64,000 nt of DNA from JAHEME01 sp034435035 (GCA_034435035.1 DAOTXW010000046.1:1-64000); one strand, 5' to 3'; counted from the first letter of the stretch, positions 44,608-54,136 are shown. Made by a program: numbers and translations. The notes: generated by a model from the sequence alone, not told the origin.

Positions 44608-45561
44608 CTACAGCGAACGCAGGCTGGCCGTCTCCATGAAGGCCAGCGTCTGCTCCATCGAGGTGGTCCTGCCGGATGCGCCCACCCCGGTCACACACAG
44701 CGCAGCTACCGCATTGGCCAGGCGGGCGGTGCGCTCCAGCGGCCAGCCCTCGTACACTCCGGCGATGAAGCCGGCGGCGAAGGAGTCGCCGGCGCCGGTG
44801 GTATCCACCGCATCGACCTGGAAGGCGGGCAGACGGATCGTCTGGCCGCTTCGATCCATCACGAAACAGCCGCGCGCGGCCATCTTCAGGGCAGCCGTCC
44901 CCACACCGTGATCGATCAGCCAGCGGGCCACGTCCTCCGGCCTGTCCTGCCCGGAAACGCCCTGCGCCTCCTCCAGCGTCGGGACGAAGTAATCCAGGTG
45001 AGGCAGGCACGGCTCCAGCCGGCTCCAGCGCCCGGTGTCATCCCAGACCGTGTCGAGGAAAGTGATCACCCCCCTTGACCGGGCGTAGGCCAGCAGGTCG
45101 GCAGTGGGCTGACCATCCAGGCCCGGCATCACCAGGGCGCCGGCCACATGCAGGATGGCGGCGCGGTCGATCACCACCGGGTCGATGTCATCTTGCGTCA
45201 GGCAGGCGTTGGCGCCGATGTAATGCACAAAGCTGCGCTCGCCGTCCGGGTTGATCATCACCATCGTGGCCGAGGTGCCCACCCGGGGGTCGCGCTGAAC
45301 GCCGCGCGCCCCGATGTGGCGCTCGGCCAGGGCGCTGATCAGAAAATCGCCGAAGGCATCCGTGCCCACCCGGCCGATCACCTCGACCGGCAGGCCCAGC
45401 CTGGCCAGCGCGGTCGCCGTATTGATGGCGCAGCCGCCGGTGTGCAGGCCCATCTCCTCCACCAGCACCAGCTTGCCCGGCACCGGCAGGCTGGCGACGG
45501 GTCGCCCGACCACGTCGGCCACCATGATTCCCAGACAGACGATGGGCTGAGTGCCGCGCAT
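44608..45561 (-). CDS. PfkB-family sugar kinase
   Basis: The 317-residue ribokinase-fold protein has the N-terminal HTGGCAINTATALARLG, GRVGTDAFGDFL, and the catalytic DTTGAGDSFAAGF with Asp as base. It differs clearly from the other PfkB protein (22584-23558), suggesting another substrate. It follows the GHMP kinase by 12 bases and precedes the aldolase, so it likely makes the phosphorylated ketose the aldolase cuts. Confidence 0.87.
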   Translation of the reverse strand: MRGTQPIVCLGIMVADVVGRPVASLPVPGKLVLVEEMGLHTGGCAINTATALARLGLPVEVIGRVGTDAFGDFLISALAERHIGARGVQRDPRVGTSATMVMINPDGERSFVHYIGANACLTQDDIDPVVIDRAAILHVAGALVMPGLDGQPTADLLAYARSRGVITFLDTVWDDTGRWSRLEPCLPHLDYFVPTLEEAQGVSGQDRPEDVARWLIDHGVGTAALKMAARGCFVMDRSGQTIRLPAFQVDAVDTTGAGDSFAAGFIAGVYEGWPLERTARLANAVAALCVTGVGASGRTTSMEQTLAFMETASLRSL

Positions 45562-45573
45562 CTCAATCGCCCT

Positions 45574-46680
45574 TTATATGCCCTGACGTTCCCGATCCGC
45601 CCAGCGCTCGCTTTCGGAACGCCGGTCATGCTCCCAGATCCGCAGCCCGTAGCGGCTGAGATAGATCGGGATGCTCTTGAACAACGGGTTATCCGCCTCG
45701 ATCTCGCGGATCATCGCCCGCTTGGTTGAGGATCGCTCATCGCACAGCAGGGTCACCGATCCGCCTTCGCCGCCCGCCCCGTTGACCTTCCAGCCGAGCG
45801 CGCTGTGCTCGCGGGCAATCTCGATCACGCGATGCACATCCGGCCCGATCAGGTCGGGGTGGAGCCGGCCCTGCGCGTCGGTGTTGGCGATCATGGCGCG
45901 GCCCAGGCCGGCGAAGTCGCCCGCGTACAGCGCATCGCGGGACGGGATCGCGGTGGCCCGCAGGTCGGCGATCTGCTTGCAGTCCGGCCCGGCGTTCTCC
46001 AGATCGCGGATCACCTTGACATGCACATCGGAGGAGCTGTGCGATTTGCCCAGATAGATCAGCACCAGCCGCCGCTCCAGCTCCCACCAGGTGGCATTGG
46101 GGATCAGGATCGGGGAGACCGAGGCGTGCGGATACTTGAACATCTCGATGTAGTTGATCCCGCCGTAGGCCGAGCACAGCTGATCCTGGATGCCGCACTG
46201 CTGCTGCAGGTCCTGAGTTTCCACGGCCTGGGCGGTATAGGCGACCTCGTGCGAGGTCAGGCGGCCCGGCGTCAGGCAGTCCAGCGCGCCGATCAGGGCG
46301 ACCGTCACCGCGGCGGAGGTGCCAGTCGATGCGCCTGCCGGCGCTTCCGAGAAGATGGTCACTTCAAAGGCCAGGTTATCGGGGACGCCCATGCGCTGGA
46401 TGGCGGCTTCCAGCAGCGGGTGCTTGATCCAGTGGTTCTGTTCCGGATGCATCACGTAGCGCTGGCCGAAGTTTTCGGCGTTGATGATGATCCGGTCCTG
46501 CTGGCTGCCGTCCAGCGGGTACACGTCAATCTGCACTTCGGCGTAGGGGTAAACGCCGATGTTGAAGATCCGGCCATACTCGGCGAACCAGGTATCCGTC
46601 CAGCCGCCGTTGTCGCAGATGCGGATCGGGGCCACCGCGTTGATGGTTCGCAGGGGCCGCCGCCCTACTTCAGTCTTCAC
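45574..46680 (-). CDS. GHMP-family sugar kinase
   Basis: The 368-residue protein has the N-terminal APIRICDNGGWTDTW substrate motif, the ATP-binding EAPAGASTGTSAAVTVAL loop, and the C-terminal GAGGEGGSVTLLC motif. This places it near D-glycero-D-manno-heptose 7-phosphate kinase and fucokinase/arabinokinase-like anomeric kinases. It phosphorylates a free or phosphorylated sugar, often at C1. The GTG at 46680 starts the domain and lies 11 bases inside the previous gene, so translation is coupled. Confidence 0.83.
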   Translation of the reverse strand: MKTEVGRRPLRTINAVAPIRICDNGGWTDTWFAEYGRIFNIGVYPYAEVQIDVYPLDGSQQDRIIINAENFGQRYVMHPEQNHWIKHPLLEAAIQRMGVPDNLAFEVTIFSEAPAGASTGTSAAVTVALIGALDCLTPGRLTSHEVAYTAQAVETQDLQQQCGIQDQLCSAYGGINYIEMFKYPHASVSPILIPNATWWELERRLVLIYLGKSHSSSDVHVKVIRDLENAGPDCKQIADLRATAIPSRDALYAGDFAGLGRAMIANTDAQGRLHPDLIGPDVHRVIEIAREHSALGWKVNGAGGEGGSVTLLCDERSSTKRAMIREIEADNPLFKSIPIYLSRYGLRIWEHDRRSESERWADRERQGI

Positions 46681-47719
46681 GAATGACCTCCAGATCGATC
46701 GCGTAGATGAGCGCCTCGCCGGGCTGCAGGGTGCGCAGCGTCCCACGCTGGCGCTCGGCGGCGCGCCCTTCCACGTAGCAGTTGGCGGGTTCGATGCCCA
46801 GCACGTGGACTCCGGCGCCGGGCATCTTCCACTCGACCAGCCGGGGGAGGGTGTCTGTTGCCCAGGTCAGCCGCACCGAGAGGGCGCAGGCCCCGCCGCC
46901 GGGCAGCGGGAAACGCGGGTTGCGGACGGTCGCGCTCGCCCGGCCTCCGGAATCGACGGTCAGGTCTTCGTGGTAGTAGACGCGCTCGCGGTAGCCGGGC
47001 TGCGGCGCCTGCCAGCGATCATAGCCCTCCAGCGGCGTCTCCGGCTCGCGCGGGATGACCCGCCGCGAGGGGAACCGCACTTCCGTCTCCTCGCTCAGCA
47101 GCGGGAAGCCGAAGTTGAAGTGATACAGGATCATATGCGGGACCGGCTCAAAGCCCAGGTTCTCCACCGTGTCGCGCAGCGCGATCCGGTTCTCGCCCAG
47201 GCGGCTGGCGATCTGCCGGGTCAGGCGCAGGCTCTCGCGGAAGATGGCGGTTTCCTCGATCACGCCGCTGACGGTCATCTCGTACTCGTCGCCGATCCAG
47301 CGGCCTACGGCGGCGACCTGCCGCGCCGGCAGATGGTGGGCGCGCCCGTGCAGCGGGAGAATCTGGCCCTCCTCCTCGCCGGGGGAGCCGACATGCGTCA
47401 GCCCGCAGGTCATCAGCAGCCCGCCGGCGGCCGTGCGCAGCCATTCCGCGCCGGAGGCATCGTAGAAAGCCGGGTGCGCCTCGCCGTTGGCCGACTGCCA
47501 GCACAGGGGCACGCCGCCGAACGCAGCCGACGTGATATCCAGCCCACGCCCCGGCACGACGGTGTAAGACAGGCCGGCGCCGGTGCGCACCCGGACGTGC
47601 TCAACCCCGGCTTCAGGGCCTTCGCTCCACGTCTGGCGGCGCACCCCGCCGATCTGCTCCACCCGCCCGATGCGGGCCTCCAGCTCGCGCCGGGCCCAGG
47701 TGCGGCCATAAAGTCGCAT
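46670..47719 (-). CDS. DUF4432 aldose epimerase-like protein
   Basis: The 349-residue protein is a beta-sandwich related to aldose 1-epimerase (galactose mutarotase): VVPGRGLDITSAAF, PLHGRAHHLPA with the His expected for substrate binding, LRDTVENLGFEPVPH and YHFNFGFPLL. DUF4432 members accompany sugar catabolism and likely interconvert anomers. The ATG at 47719 is chosen because the frame upstream merely shadows the lyxose isomerase gene; that gene ends four bases away. Confidence 0.8.
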   Translation of the reverse strand: MRLYGRTWARRELEARIGRVEQIGGVRRQTWSEGPEAGVEHVRVRTGAGLSYTVVPGRGLDITSAAFGGVPLCWQSANGEAHPAFYDASGAEWLRTAAGGLLMTCGLTHVGSPGEEEGQILPLHGRAHHLPARQVAAVGRWIGDEYEMTVSGVIEETAIFRESLRLTRQIASRLGENRIALRDTVENLGFEPVPHMILYHFNFGFPLLSEETEVRFPSRRVIPREPETPLEGYDRWQAPQPGYRERVYYHEDLTVDSGGRASATVRNPRFPLPGGGACALSVRLTWATDTLPRLVEWKMPGAGVHVLGIEPANCYVEGRAAERQRGTLRTLQPGEALIYAIDLEVIRED

Positions 47720-47723
47720 GGCG

Positions 47724-48272
47724 TCAGTCCTCGACGATCTCCGGGATGCGCTTGATGCGCGGATCGGTGAAGTAGTCCGACTCGTCGCGGCTGGTGCTGG
47801 AGAACTCCGAGACGATCGCGCCCTCGTCGCCCGCCTGGAACCAGTGGAGCGTATTGGGCGGGATGGTGTACTGGTCGCCGGGATGCAGCTCGATCTCATG
47901 GAAGACCGTGTAATATGGCTCGCTGCCTGCCGGCACGCGCCCCTTATAGCCCGGCGTCGGCTCGCCTTCGACGTAGAGCCATACGTTGCCCCAGCGGCAG
48001 CGGAAGGTCTCCATCTTGCCGGGCTGCCCGCCGACCGACGGGTGGCGGTGCTCCGGGCAGGTCTGGCGGGGGAACATGATCAGTTCTTTGGCGCAGTAGC
48101 GGTCGGTGTTGACGTAGACGACCAGCTCCAGGCCCGTGCGTTCCAGCTCGCCCAGCCCGAACTCGGCGATCTCGATATGGCTGCGTTCTTCGGGTGTCAG
48201 CCGGATCCCGACGCGATCCAGCATGGCGGCGGCGCGATCCTGCGCCTTCTTCACCTCGCTGCGCTTGATCAT
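47724..48272 (-). CDS. D-lyxose isomerase-like cupin
   Basis: The 182-residue cupin matches the D-lyxose isomerase family. Metal-binding PEHRHP with GKMETF gives the HxH...E set, and a later His lies in PPNTLHWFQAG. IMFPRQTCPEH and HPGDQYTIPP frame the barrel. The family interconverts D-lyxose and D-xylulose, and D-mannose and D-fructose. The ATG overlaps the xylulokinase stop (ATGA). With xylulokinase upstream, the D-xylulose product is well placed for phosphorylation. Confidence 0.85.
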   Translation of the reverse strand: MIKRSEVKKAQDRAAAMLDRVGIRLTPEERSHIEIAEFGLGELERTGLELVVYVNTDRYCAKELIMFPRQTCPEHRHPSVGGQPGKMETFRCRWGNVWLYVEGEPTPGYKGRVPAGSEPYYTVFHEIELHPGDQYTIPPNTLHWFQAGDEGAIVSEFSSTSRDESDYFTDPRIKRIPEIVED

Positions 48273-49834
48273 CGTTTCCCTCCCTGATGGCTGTAGTCTC
48301 TTGCTCCGGACTGGCTCATATGCTTCTCGGCGGCCTGGCCCAGCGCGGCGAACTCCGCGGCCAGGGCAGGGTACAGCGCCCGGTAGCGCGGGTAGAAATC
48401 GGCATAGGCGCTGGAGGCTGCCGGATCGGGCTGCGTCTGGCCGGTGATTCGGATCGTGGCGGCGCAGGCTGCTTCGACGGTCGGGAACAGGCCCGCCGCG
48501 ACGCCGGCGCACAGCGCCGCGCCAAAGGCAGCGCCCTCGGTGGTGTTGACGGTGACCAGCTCGGCGCCCAGCACGTCGGCCAGGATCTGCCGCCACAGCG
48601 GGCTGCGTGTGCCCCCGCCGGAGGCGCGCACCTGGCGGATGGCGCCCAGGCCGGCATTCTGGATGAGCGTGAAGCTGTCTTTCAGGCCGAAGGCCACGCC
48701 CTCCAGCACGGCGCGGGTCAGGTGAGCCTGCCCGTGGCGGACGGTCAGGCCGACGAATGCGCCGCGGGCCAGCGGATCGGGGTAGGGGGTGCGCTCGCCG
48801 GTCAGGTAGGGCAGGAACAGCAGACCCTCGCTGCCGGGCGGGACCTGCGCCGCCGGGGCGGTCAGATCGTCGAAGCTGACGCCGGGCGCCAGCGAATCGC
48901 GGTACCACTGCAGGCTGCCCGCCGCGCTGAGCATGACGCCCATGAAGTGCCAGCGCCCCGGGACGGCATGGCAGAAGGCATGCAGGCGGCCCTCCGGCTC
49001 GATCAGCGGGCCGGGGGTGGTGGCGAACACCACCCCTGATGTGCCGAGCGTCAGGGCTACAATGCCTGGCTCCACCGCGCCCACTCCGGTGGCCTGCGCG
49101 GCCTGATCGCCGCCGCCGCCGACCACCGGCGTGCCCGCCCGCAGACCGGTCTGCGCGGCAGCCTCGGCGCTGACATGCCCGGTGATCTCCGGGCCTTCGA
49201 AGGTGGGCGGCAGCCATGCCGGCGGGATGCCGAGCCTGTCCAGCACTTCCGGCGACCAGGCGCGCTCCCTGAGATCGAACAGGATCGTCCCGGAGCCGTC
49301 CGCCTTATCCATGGCGTACCCGCCGGTCAGGCGGAAGCGGGCATAATCTTTGGGCAGCAGGATGTGCCGGGCGCGGCGGTAGACCTCCGGCTCATGCTGC
49401 TGCACCCACAGGATCTTGGGCGCCGTGAAGCCTGTCAGCGCATCATTGCCGGTGATCTGGATCAGCCGCTCACGGCCCAGCCGCTCGCGGATCTGGTCAC
49501 ACTGCTCGCCGGTGCGCTGATCGTTCCACAGGATAGCCGGGCGCAGGACGCTGCCCGCCTCATCCAGCAGCACCAGGCCGTGCATCTGCCCCGTCAGGCC
49601 GATGGCAGCCACGTCGTCGCCGGTCGCGCCGGCGGCCTTCAGCGCCCCCTGGATGCTGGCGACGGTCCCCTGCCACCATTCATGGGGATCCTGTTCGGAC
49701 CACAGCGGGCGCGGGGTGGAAAGGGTCAGCGGGGTGGTCACGCTGCTGACCACGTCGCCGCCTTCGTTGATTAACAGGGCTTTCGCGCCGGTCGTCGAAA
49801 CATCAATGCCCAGCAGCAGGCGTTGGCCGGTCAT
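48269..49834 (-). CDS. xylB: xylulokinase (FGGY family)
   Basis: The 521-residue protein has FGGY kinase features: LLLGIDVSTTGAKALLI at the start, GLTGQMHGLVLLD with substrate-binding His/Asp, ILWNDQRTGEQCDQI, VVGGGGDQAAQATGVG with the catalytic Asp, and GGGTRSPLWRQILAD late. It phosphorylates D-xylulose with ATP. The start at 49834 follows a GGGGGA motif; a GTG five codons upstream is possible. It lies between xylA and the lyxose isomerase-like gene. Confidence 0.9.
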   Translation of the reverse strand: MTGQRLLLGIDVSTTGAKALLINEGGDVVSSVTTPLTLSTPRPLWSEQDPHEWWQGTVASIQGALKAAGATGDDVAAIGLTGQMHGLVLLDEAGSVLRPAILWNDQRTGEQCDQIRERLGRERLIQITGNDALTGFTAPKILWVQQHEPEVYRRARHILLPKDYARFRLTGGYAMDKADGSGTILFDLRERAWSPEVLDRLGIPPAWLPPTFEGPEITGHVSAEAAAQTGLRAGTPVVGGGGDQAAQATGVGAVEPGIVALTLGTSGVVFATTPGPLIEPEGRLHAFCHAVPGRWHFMGVMLSAAGSLQWYRDSLAPGVSFDDLTAPAAQVPPGSEGLLFLPYLTGERTPYPDPLARGAFVGLTVRHGQAHLTRAVLEGVAFGLKDSFTLIQNAGLGAIRQVRASGGGTRSPLWRQILADVLGAELVTVNTTEGAAFGAALCAGVAAGLFPTVEAACAATIRITGQTQPDPAASSAYADFYPRYRALYPALAAEFAALGQAAEKHMSQSGARDYSHQGGKR

Positions 49835-49938
49835 AGGACTGTCCCCCACTCAGGCTGAACAGGTACGCGCCGGCTCGATCCGGCAGGGGTACCGCAAGAC
49901 GGGCGCCTGCCGGGCCAGCGCAGCCATCCGCCGGGCGG

Positions 49939-51108
49939 CTATCTTACGCCCAGCAGCAGCTCAACGGTGAGCTGGTCGAGTCGTTCATAGTGCAGGCCGC
50001 GTGCCCCCAGCGCGACGCGGTCGAAGCTGGCGTTCTTGAGCGCCGCGGCCCGCTCCCGGGTGTAGCCGCCCAGCAGACTGGCGGCGGCGGGATCCTGCGC
50101 ACCGATCTCGGTCAGCAGGGCCTGAATCTCCGGGTTGGCGTTGAACTGGCGGGCCTTTTCCTTGAGGATCAGGTAGGTCCGCATGCAGCCGCGGGCGAAG
50201 TCCCTGACGCCTTCATAATCCTCGGTTCGGTAAGCGTGGGCGTCGAAGTGGCGGCTGCCCTGGTAGCCGACATCCTCCAGCAGCTTGACCAGGAAGAAGG
50301 CGCTCTTGGGGTTGTGAGCGCCGAAGCGAAAGTCCTGGTCGTAGCGGCCAAACGATTGATCGTTCAGGTCGATGTGGAACAACTTGCCGGCTTCCCATGC
50401 CTGCGCGACGCCGTGCGTGAAGTTCAGGCCGGCCATGTGCTCATGCGCGACTTCCGGGTTGACGCCCACCATGTCGGGGTGATCCAGCGTGGCGATGAAA
50501 GCCAGCATATGCCCGGTGGTAGAGTTATAAATGTCGCCGCGCGGCTCGTTCGGCTTGGCCTCCAGCGCGAACTTCAGGTCATAGCCCTGGTCGATGACAT
50601 AGTCGCACAGGAAGTTCATCGCCTCGCGGGTGCGCTTGATCGCCTCGACCGGGTCTTTGCTGGCGTCCGTCTCGGTGCCTTCGCGTCCACCCCAGAACAC
50701 ATAGACCTTCGCGCCCAGTTCCACGCCCAGATCGATGGCCTGCATGGTTTTTTGCAGCGCGTAGGCCCGCACGCGGGCGTCGTTGGCCGTGAAGGCGCCG
50801 TCCTTGAAGGCCGGATCGCTGAAGAGGTTGGTAGTTGCCATCGGCACCACCAGGCCGGTATCAGCCAGGGCCTTTTTGAAGTCACGCACAATCTGATCGC
50901 GCTCGGCGGGGGTGGCGTCGATGGGCACCAGATCGTTATCGTGCAGGTTGACGCCGTAGGCGCCCACCTCGGCCAGCAGGTGCACCAGCTCGACCGGGGT
51001 CAACGCGCCACGCACCGGCCCGCCGAAGGGATCGCGCCCGATGTTGCCCACTGTCCACAGACCGAACGTGAATTTGTCAGCTGGTTTGGGTTGGTACGCG
51101 TCCGGCAT
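49939..51108 (-). CDS. xylA: D-xylose isomerase, class I (actinobacterial type)
   Basis: The 389-residue length fits short class I XylA. It has catalytic H56 and D59 (NLHDNDLVP), ALEAKPNEPRGDIY with the metal-binding Glu and Lys, EVAHEHMAGL, IDLNDQSFGRYDQDFRFG and HFDAHAYRTED for the remaining acidic ligands. The enzyme interconverts D-xylose and D-xylulose in the cytosol using two divalent metals. With XylB it forms the standard xylose entry route. Confidence 0.95.
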   Translation of the reverse strand: MPDAYQPKPADKFTFGLWTVGNIGRDPFGGPVRGALTPVELVHLLAEVGAYGVNLHDNDLVPIDATPAERDQIVRDFKKALADTGLVVPMATTNLFSDPAFKDGAFTANDARVRAYALQKTMQAIDLGVELGAKVYVFWGGREGTETDASKDPVEAIKRTREAMNFLCDYVIDQGYDLKFALEAKPNEPRGDIYNSTTGHMLAFIATLDHPDMVGVNPEVAHEHMAGLNFTHGVAQAWEAGKLFHIDLNDQSFGRYDQDFRFGAHNPKSAFFLVKLLEDVGYQGSRHFDAHAYRTEDYEGVRDFARGCMRTYLILKEKARQFNANPEIQALLTEIGAQDPAAASLLGGYTRERAAALKNASFDRVALGARGLHYERLDQLTVELLLGVR

Positions 51109-51173
51109 GAGTCAACCTCACTGGTATTAAAGAGGGCAGAAACTGGTGATAGCGCCTCGTATGAGGCGTGTGG

Positions 51174-51635
51174 CTATTCTCTGGCTCCCGCTTCCAGGCT
51201 GTGGGCCGCGGCGCGATCGTTTCTGCTGTTCTGGTTGCTGCGGCGCGGGCTGATATGGCTCCACACGATGAAGGACAGCGTTGAGAACAGCAGGACGTGA
51301 AAGCCAATCCGGTACAACACGATCGTGAAGGGCTGGAACATCCCGATAATGCCCAACGCGATGCCTGCCAGGATCACCGTCTCGATGGGCCGATAGACCC
51401 GCTCCTGGATGCGGCCGTTGAGCGCGCGCGCCACCAGGAAGATCGAGAAGATGAAGGTCAGGATAATCGCCACAAAAATGGTGAGGAACGGGATCGCCAG
51501 CAGGAAGATGTTGGTCTCCATCTGCTCAGGGTCGATCAGCAGCCCTCCAACTGGCCTGAAGATTGCGCCGATGATGAACAGCACCAGCGCGGCGATCAGC
51601 AGCCCAAACGGCAGTCGAGCGGGTTTCTGGGTCAT
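51174..51635 (-). CDS. small four-helix membrane protein, unknown
   Basis: The 153-residue protein has four predicted membrane helices at about 10-32, 42-68, 83-103 and 105-126, followed by a basic, hydrophilic C-terminal tail. I recognise no family. The ATG at 51635 has GAGG seven bases upstream. It lies between the Gfo/Idh oxidoreductase and xylA on the same strand, so it is probably co-transcribed. A role in sugar uptake is possible but unsupported. Confidence 0.7.
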   Translation of the reverse strand: MTQKPARLPFGLLIAALVLFIIGAIFRPVGGLLIDPEQMETNIFLLAIPFLTIFVAIILTFIFSIFLVARALNGRIQERVYRPIETVILAGIALGIIGMFQPFTIVLYRIGFHVLLFSTLSFIVWSHISPRRSNQNSRNDRAAAHSLEAGARE

Positions 51636-51654
51636 AGTCAAGCCTCGTTTTCGG

Positions 51655-51682
51655 GCCGGGGGCGGGGCGTCCCGCCCCCGGC
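51655..51682. repeat. intercistronic perfect inverted repeat
   Basis: GCCGGGGGCGGG and CCCGCCCCCGGC form a perfect 12-bp stem with a GCGT loop between the Gfo/Idh stop (51750) and the membrane protein start. Confidence 0.65.
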
Positions 51683-51749
51683 GGAGCGGATGCGGCGGCT
51701 GATGTTTCGCGGCGCCAAGCGCGCCGGGGATCGGGCCAGCCGCAGGGCA

Positions 51750-52970
51750 CTAGTACTGGTACTTGATATCGACCTGCTGCTTGCTGCGAGCTGACTCGAC
51801 AATGGCGTCGCAGACCACCGCCGCGCGGTAGCCATCAACGAAGGTGGCGCCGTAAGGGCCAACCTCCTTATCGTTGACGATGCAGTCCAGCAGGTGGTTG
51901 ATCTCGTGCACGAAGGTGTGCTCCCACCCGATGATGTGGCCATGCGGCCACCAGTTGGAGATCCACGGGTGATAGCCCTCGGTGACCAGGACGTTCGTCC
52001 AGCCCTCGGTGGCCCGCGGCTCGCTGCCGACCCAGAACACGTCGAACTCGTTCATGCGTTCCAGGTTGAAGCGCACGCTGCCCTTCTCGCCGTTGATCTC
52101 GATGCAGTTATAGTTCTTGCGCCCGCCAGAGAAGCGGCTGGCCTCGAAGGTGCCGATGGCGCCGTTCTCGAACTCGACCGCGGCCACAAAGGCATCATCC
52201 ACGTCCACCTTGACCATCTTGCCCGTCTCCGGATCGGGGCGCTCAGGGATGAAAGTGGTGACGTAGCTCTTGAGGCTCTTGAAGCCGCCGACCAGGTAGT
52301 GCGCCAGATCGATGATATGGGCGCCCAGGTCGCCGATGGCGCCGCTGCCGGCCACGCTCTTGTTGACACGCCAGATAGCCGGGGTGCCATAGTGCGGCAT
52401 GATCCATTCCTGCAGATAGACGGCGCGCATATGGTAGATGCGCCCCAGCCGGCCCTCATCGATCAGCTGGCGGATCTGGCGGATGGCAGGCACAAAGCGG
52501 TAGTTGAAAGCCACCATCGCCTTGCTCTTACTGGCCTTCTTGGCGGCCTCGACCATGCGGGCCGCTTCTTCGGCGGTGCGGGCGATGGGCTTTTCGCACA
52601 GCACGTGCATACCCATCTCCAGCGCCTTGATGCTGGGCTCGGCGTGGACGTCATTCGGGCCGCAGTTATCGAACAGCTGCACGTTCTCGCTCGCGCACTC
52701 ATCCAGCATGCCGCGCCAGTCGTTCGGGCACCAGTCGCGGAAGCCAAAGCGCCTGGCGGCTTCGGCAACAGCTTCCTTACCCATGCCGCAGATGACGTCC
52801 AGCCTGGGGATGGCGACCGGCGGATACATCATATAGGGGAGCTTCTTGTACGCATTGCTGTGGGCCTTGCCCATGAAGGCATAGCCCAGCATGGCCACGC
52901 CGATCTCCGGCGCTTCGCCTGCGGCCCTCTGGGCTGCCATCGTGGTGAACCCGGTTTCTTCCTTGGCCAT
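51750..52970 (-). CDS. Gfo/Idh/MocA-family oxidoreductase
   Basis: The 406-residue protein has a Rossmann domain (IGVAMLGYAFMGKAHSNAY), the EKP motif in HVLCEKPIARTAEEAARM, and the C-terminal catalytic segment GSGAIGDLGAHIIDLAHYL with the usual Asp/His. Length and features fit sugar or inositol dehydrogenases. It is adjacent to a TIM-barrel isomerase (53075), a pairing often found where a sugar is first oxidised to a 3-keto form and then epimerised or cleaved. Confidence 0.88.
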   Translation of the reverse strand: MAKEETGFTTMAAQRAAGEAPEIGVAMLGYAFMGKAHSNAYKKLPYMMYPPVAIPRLDVICGMGKEAVAEAARRFGFRDWCPNDWRGMLDECASENVQLFDNCGPNDVHAEPSIKALEMGMHVLCEKPIARTAEEAARMVEAAKKASKSKAMVAFNYRFVPAIRQIRQLIDEGRLGRIYHMRAVYLQEWIMPHYGTPAIWRVNKSVAGSGAIGDLGAHIIDLAHYLVGGFKSLKSYVTTFIPERPDPETGKMVKVDVDDAFVAAVEFENGAIGTFEASRFSGGRKNYNCIEINGEKGSVRFNLERMNEFDVFWVGSEPRATEGWTNVLVTEGYHPWISNWWPHGHIIGWEHTFVHEINHLLDCIVNDKEVGPYGATFVDGYRAAVVCDAIVESARSKQQVDIKYQY

Positions 52971-53010
52971 TGGATGTCCTCCCGCTCGTCAAAGTGACTG
53001 CCAGGTGCTG

Positions 53011-53052
53011 GCCGGGGGCAGGGGGCCGCCGCCGGCGAACCCGGCCCCCGGC
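53011..53052. repeat. intercistronic perfect inverted repeat
   Basis: GCCGGGGGC and GCCCCCGGC are exact complements 24 bases apart, in the 104-bp spacer between the isomerase (stop 53075) and Gfo/Idh (start 52970) genes. Confidence 0.5.
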
Positions 53053-53074
53053 GTGAGAGCGTGTCTGAAGCGGC

Positions 53075-54079
53075 CTACTCGCCAGCCGCGAAGGCGGCGT
53101 CGAAGGCTACGTTGGACGGGGTGAAATCCTGCTGGCGGATCATCTTGAGCGCCTCGGGCGCACCCCAGTCGCGGTTCATGCCGGAATCTTCCCACTCGAT
53201 CGACAGCGGGCCGTCGTAGCCGATGCGGTTGAGCGCCCGCACGATCCTGTCCCACTGAACGCCGCCGCGCCCCGGCGAGACGAAGTCCCAGCCGCGGCGG
53301 GGGTCGCCGAAGTCCAGGTGGGAGGACAGGATGCTGTTACGCCCGGTAAGCTGCACCCGCGAGTCCTTGACGTGCACATGCCAGATGCGATCGCCCAGCT
53401 CGTTGATGAACTCGACCGGGTCAACGAACTGGTGGACGAAGTGGCTCGGGTCGAAGTTGAAACCGAACGACTCGTGGTAGCCGATGGCCTCCAGCGCCCG
53501 GTGGGACGTGATGATGTCGTAGGCGATCTCCGTCGGGTGCACTTCCAGCCCGAACTTGATGCTGTTGGCCTTGAAGACATCCATGATCGGCTTCCAGCGG
53601 GCCGCGAAGTCGGTGAAGCCATCGTTAATATCGTCCTGCGTGGTAGGCGGGAAGAAGTACAGGTTCTTCCAGACCTTGCTGCCGGTGAAGCCGTTGACGA
53701 CCTTGACGCCGAGCTTCTTGGCGGCGATGGCGGTGTTCTTGACTTCCTCGGCGCAGCGCTCGCGCACGCCGTCGGGCTTGCCGTCGCCCCACAGGCGCGG
53801 CGGCAGGATGCGCTTGTGGCGCTCGTCGATCGGGTCGTCGGCGACGCACTGCCCCACCAGGTGGGTGCTGATGGCGAAGCACTTCAGGTTGTACTGGTTC
53901 AGGATGTCCCAGCGGCTCTTGACGTAGGCATCGTCGGACAGGGCCTTGTCCACCTCAAAGTGGTCGCCCCAGCAGGCCAGCTCAAGGCCGTCGAACCCCC
54001 AATCGCTGACCTTCTTGGCCAGGTCGGCCAGGGTGAGGTCAGCCCACTGCCCGGTAAACAGGGTAACAGGTCGTCCCAT
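53075..54079 (-). CDS. sugar phosphate isomerase/epimerase (TIM barrel)
   Basis: The 334-residue protein is a metal-dependent barrel: LELACWGDHFEV early, GLEVHPTEIAYD (Glu), FGFNFDPSHFVHQF (Asp, His), WHVHVKDSRVQ (His), and LSIEWEDSGM (Glu). Extra insertions at about 85-110 and 240-265 resemble proteins that occur with Gfo/Idh dehydrogenases in 3-keto-glycoside and trehalose-related operons. The neighbouring Gfo/Idh gene supports the same pairing here. Confidence 0.8.
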   Translation of the reverse strand: MGRPVTLFTGQWADLTLADLAKKVSDWGFDGLELACWGDHFEVDKALSDDAYVKSRWDILNQYNLKCFAISTHLVGQCVADDPIDERHKRILPPRLWGDGKPDGVRERCAEEVKNTAIAAKKLGVKVVNGFTGSKVWKNLYFFPPTTQDDINDGFTDFAARWKPIMDVFKANSIKFGLEVHPTEIAYDIITSHRALEAIGYHESFGFNFDPSHFVHQFVDPVEFINELGDRIWHVHVKDSRVQLTGRNSILSSHLDFGDPRRGWDFVSPGRGGVQWDRIVRALNRIGYDGPLSIEWEDSGMNRDWGAPEALKMIRQQDFTPSNVAFDAAFAAGE

Positions 54080-54136
54080 TTCGTTGCGCTCCTTACTAGC
54101 GTGTCAGAGAACCTCACACAGTCAGCCCCACGGCTG

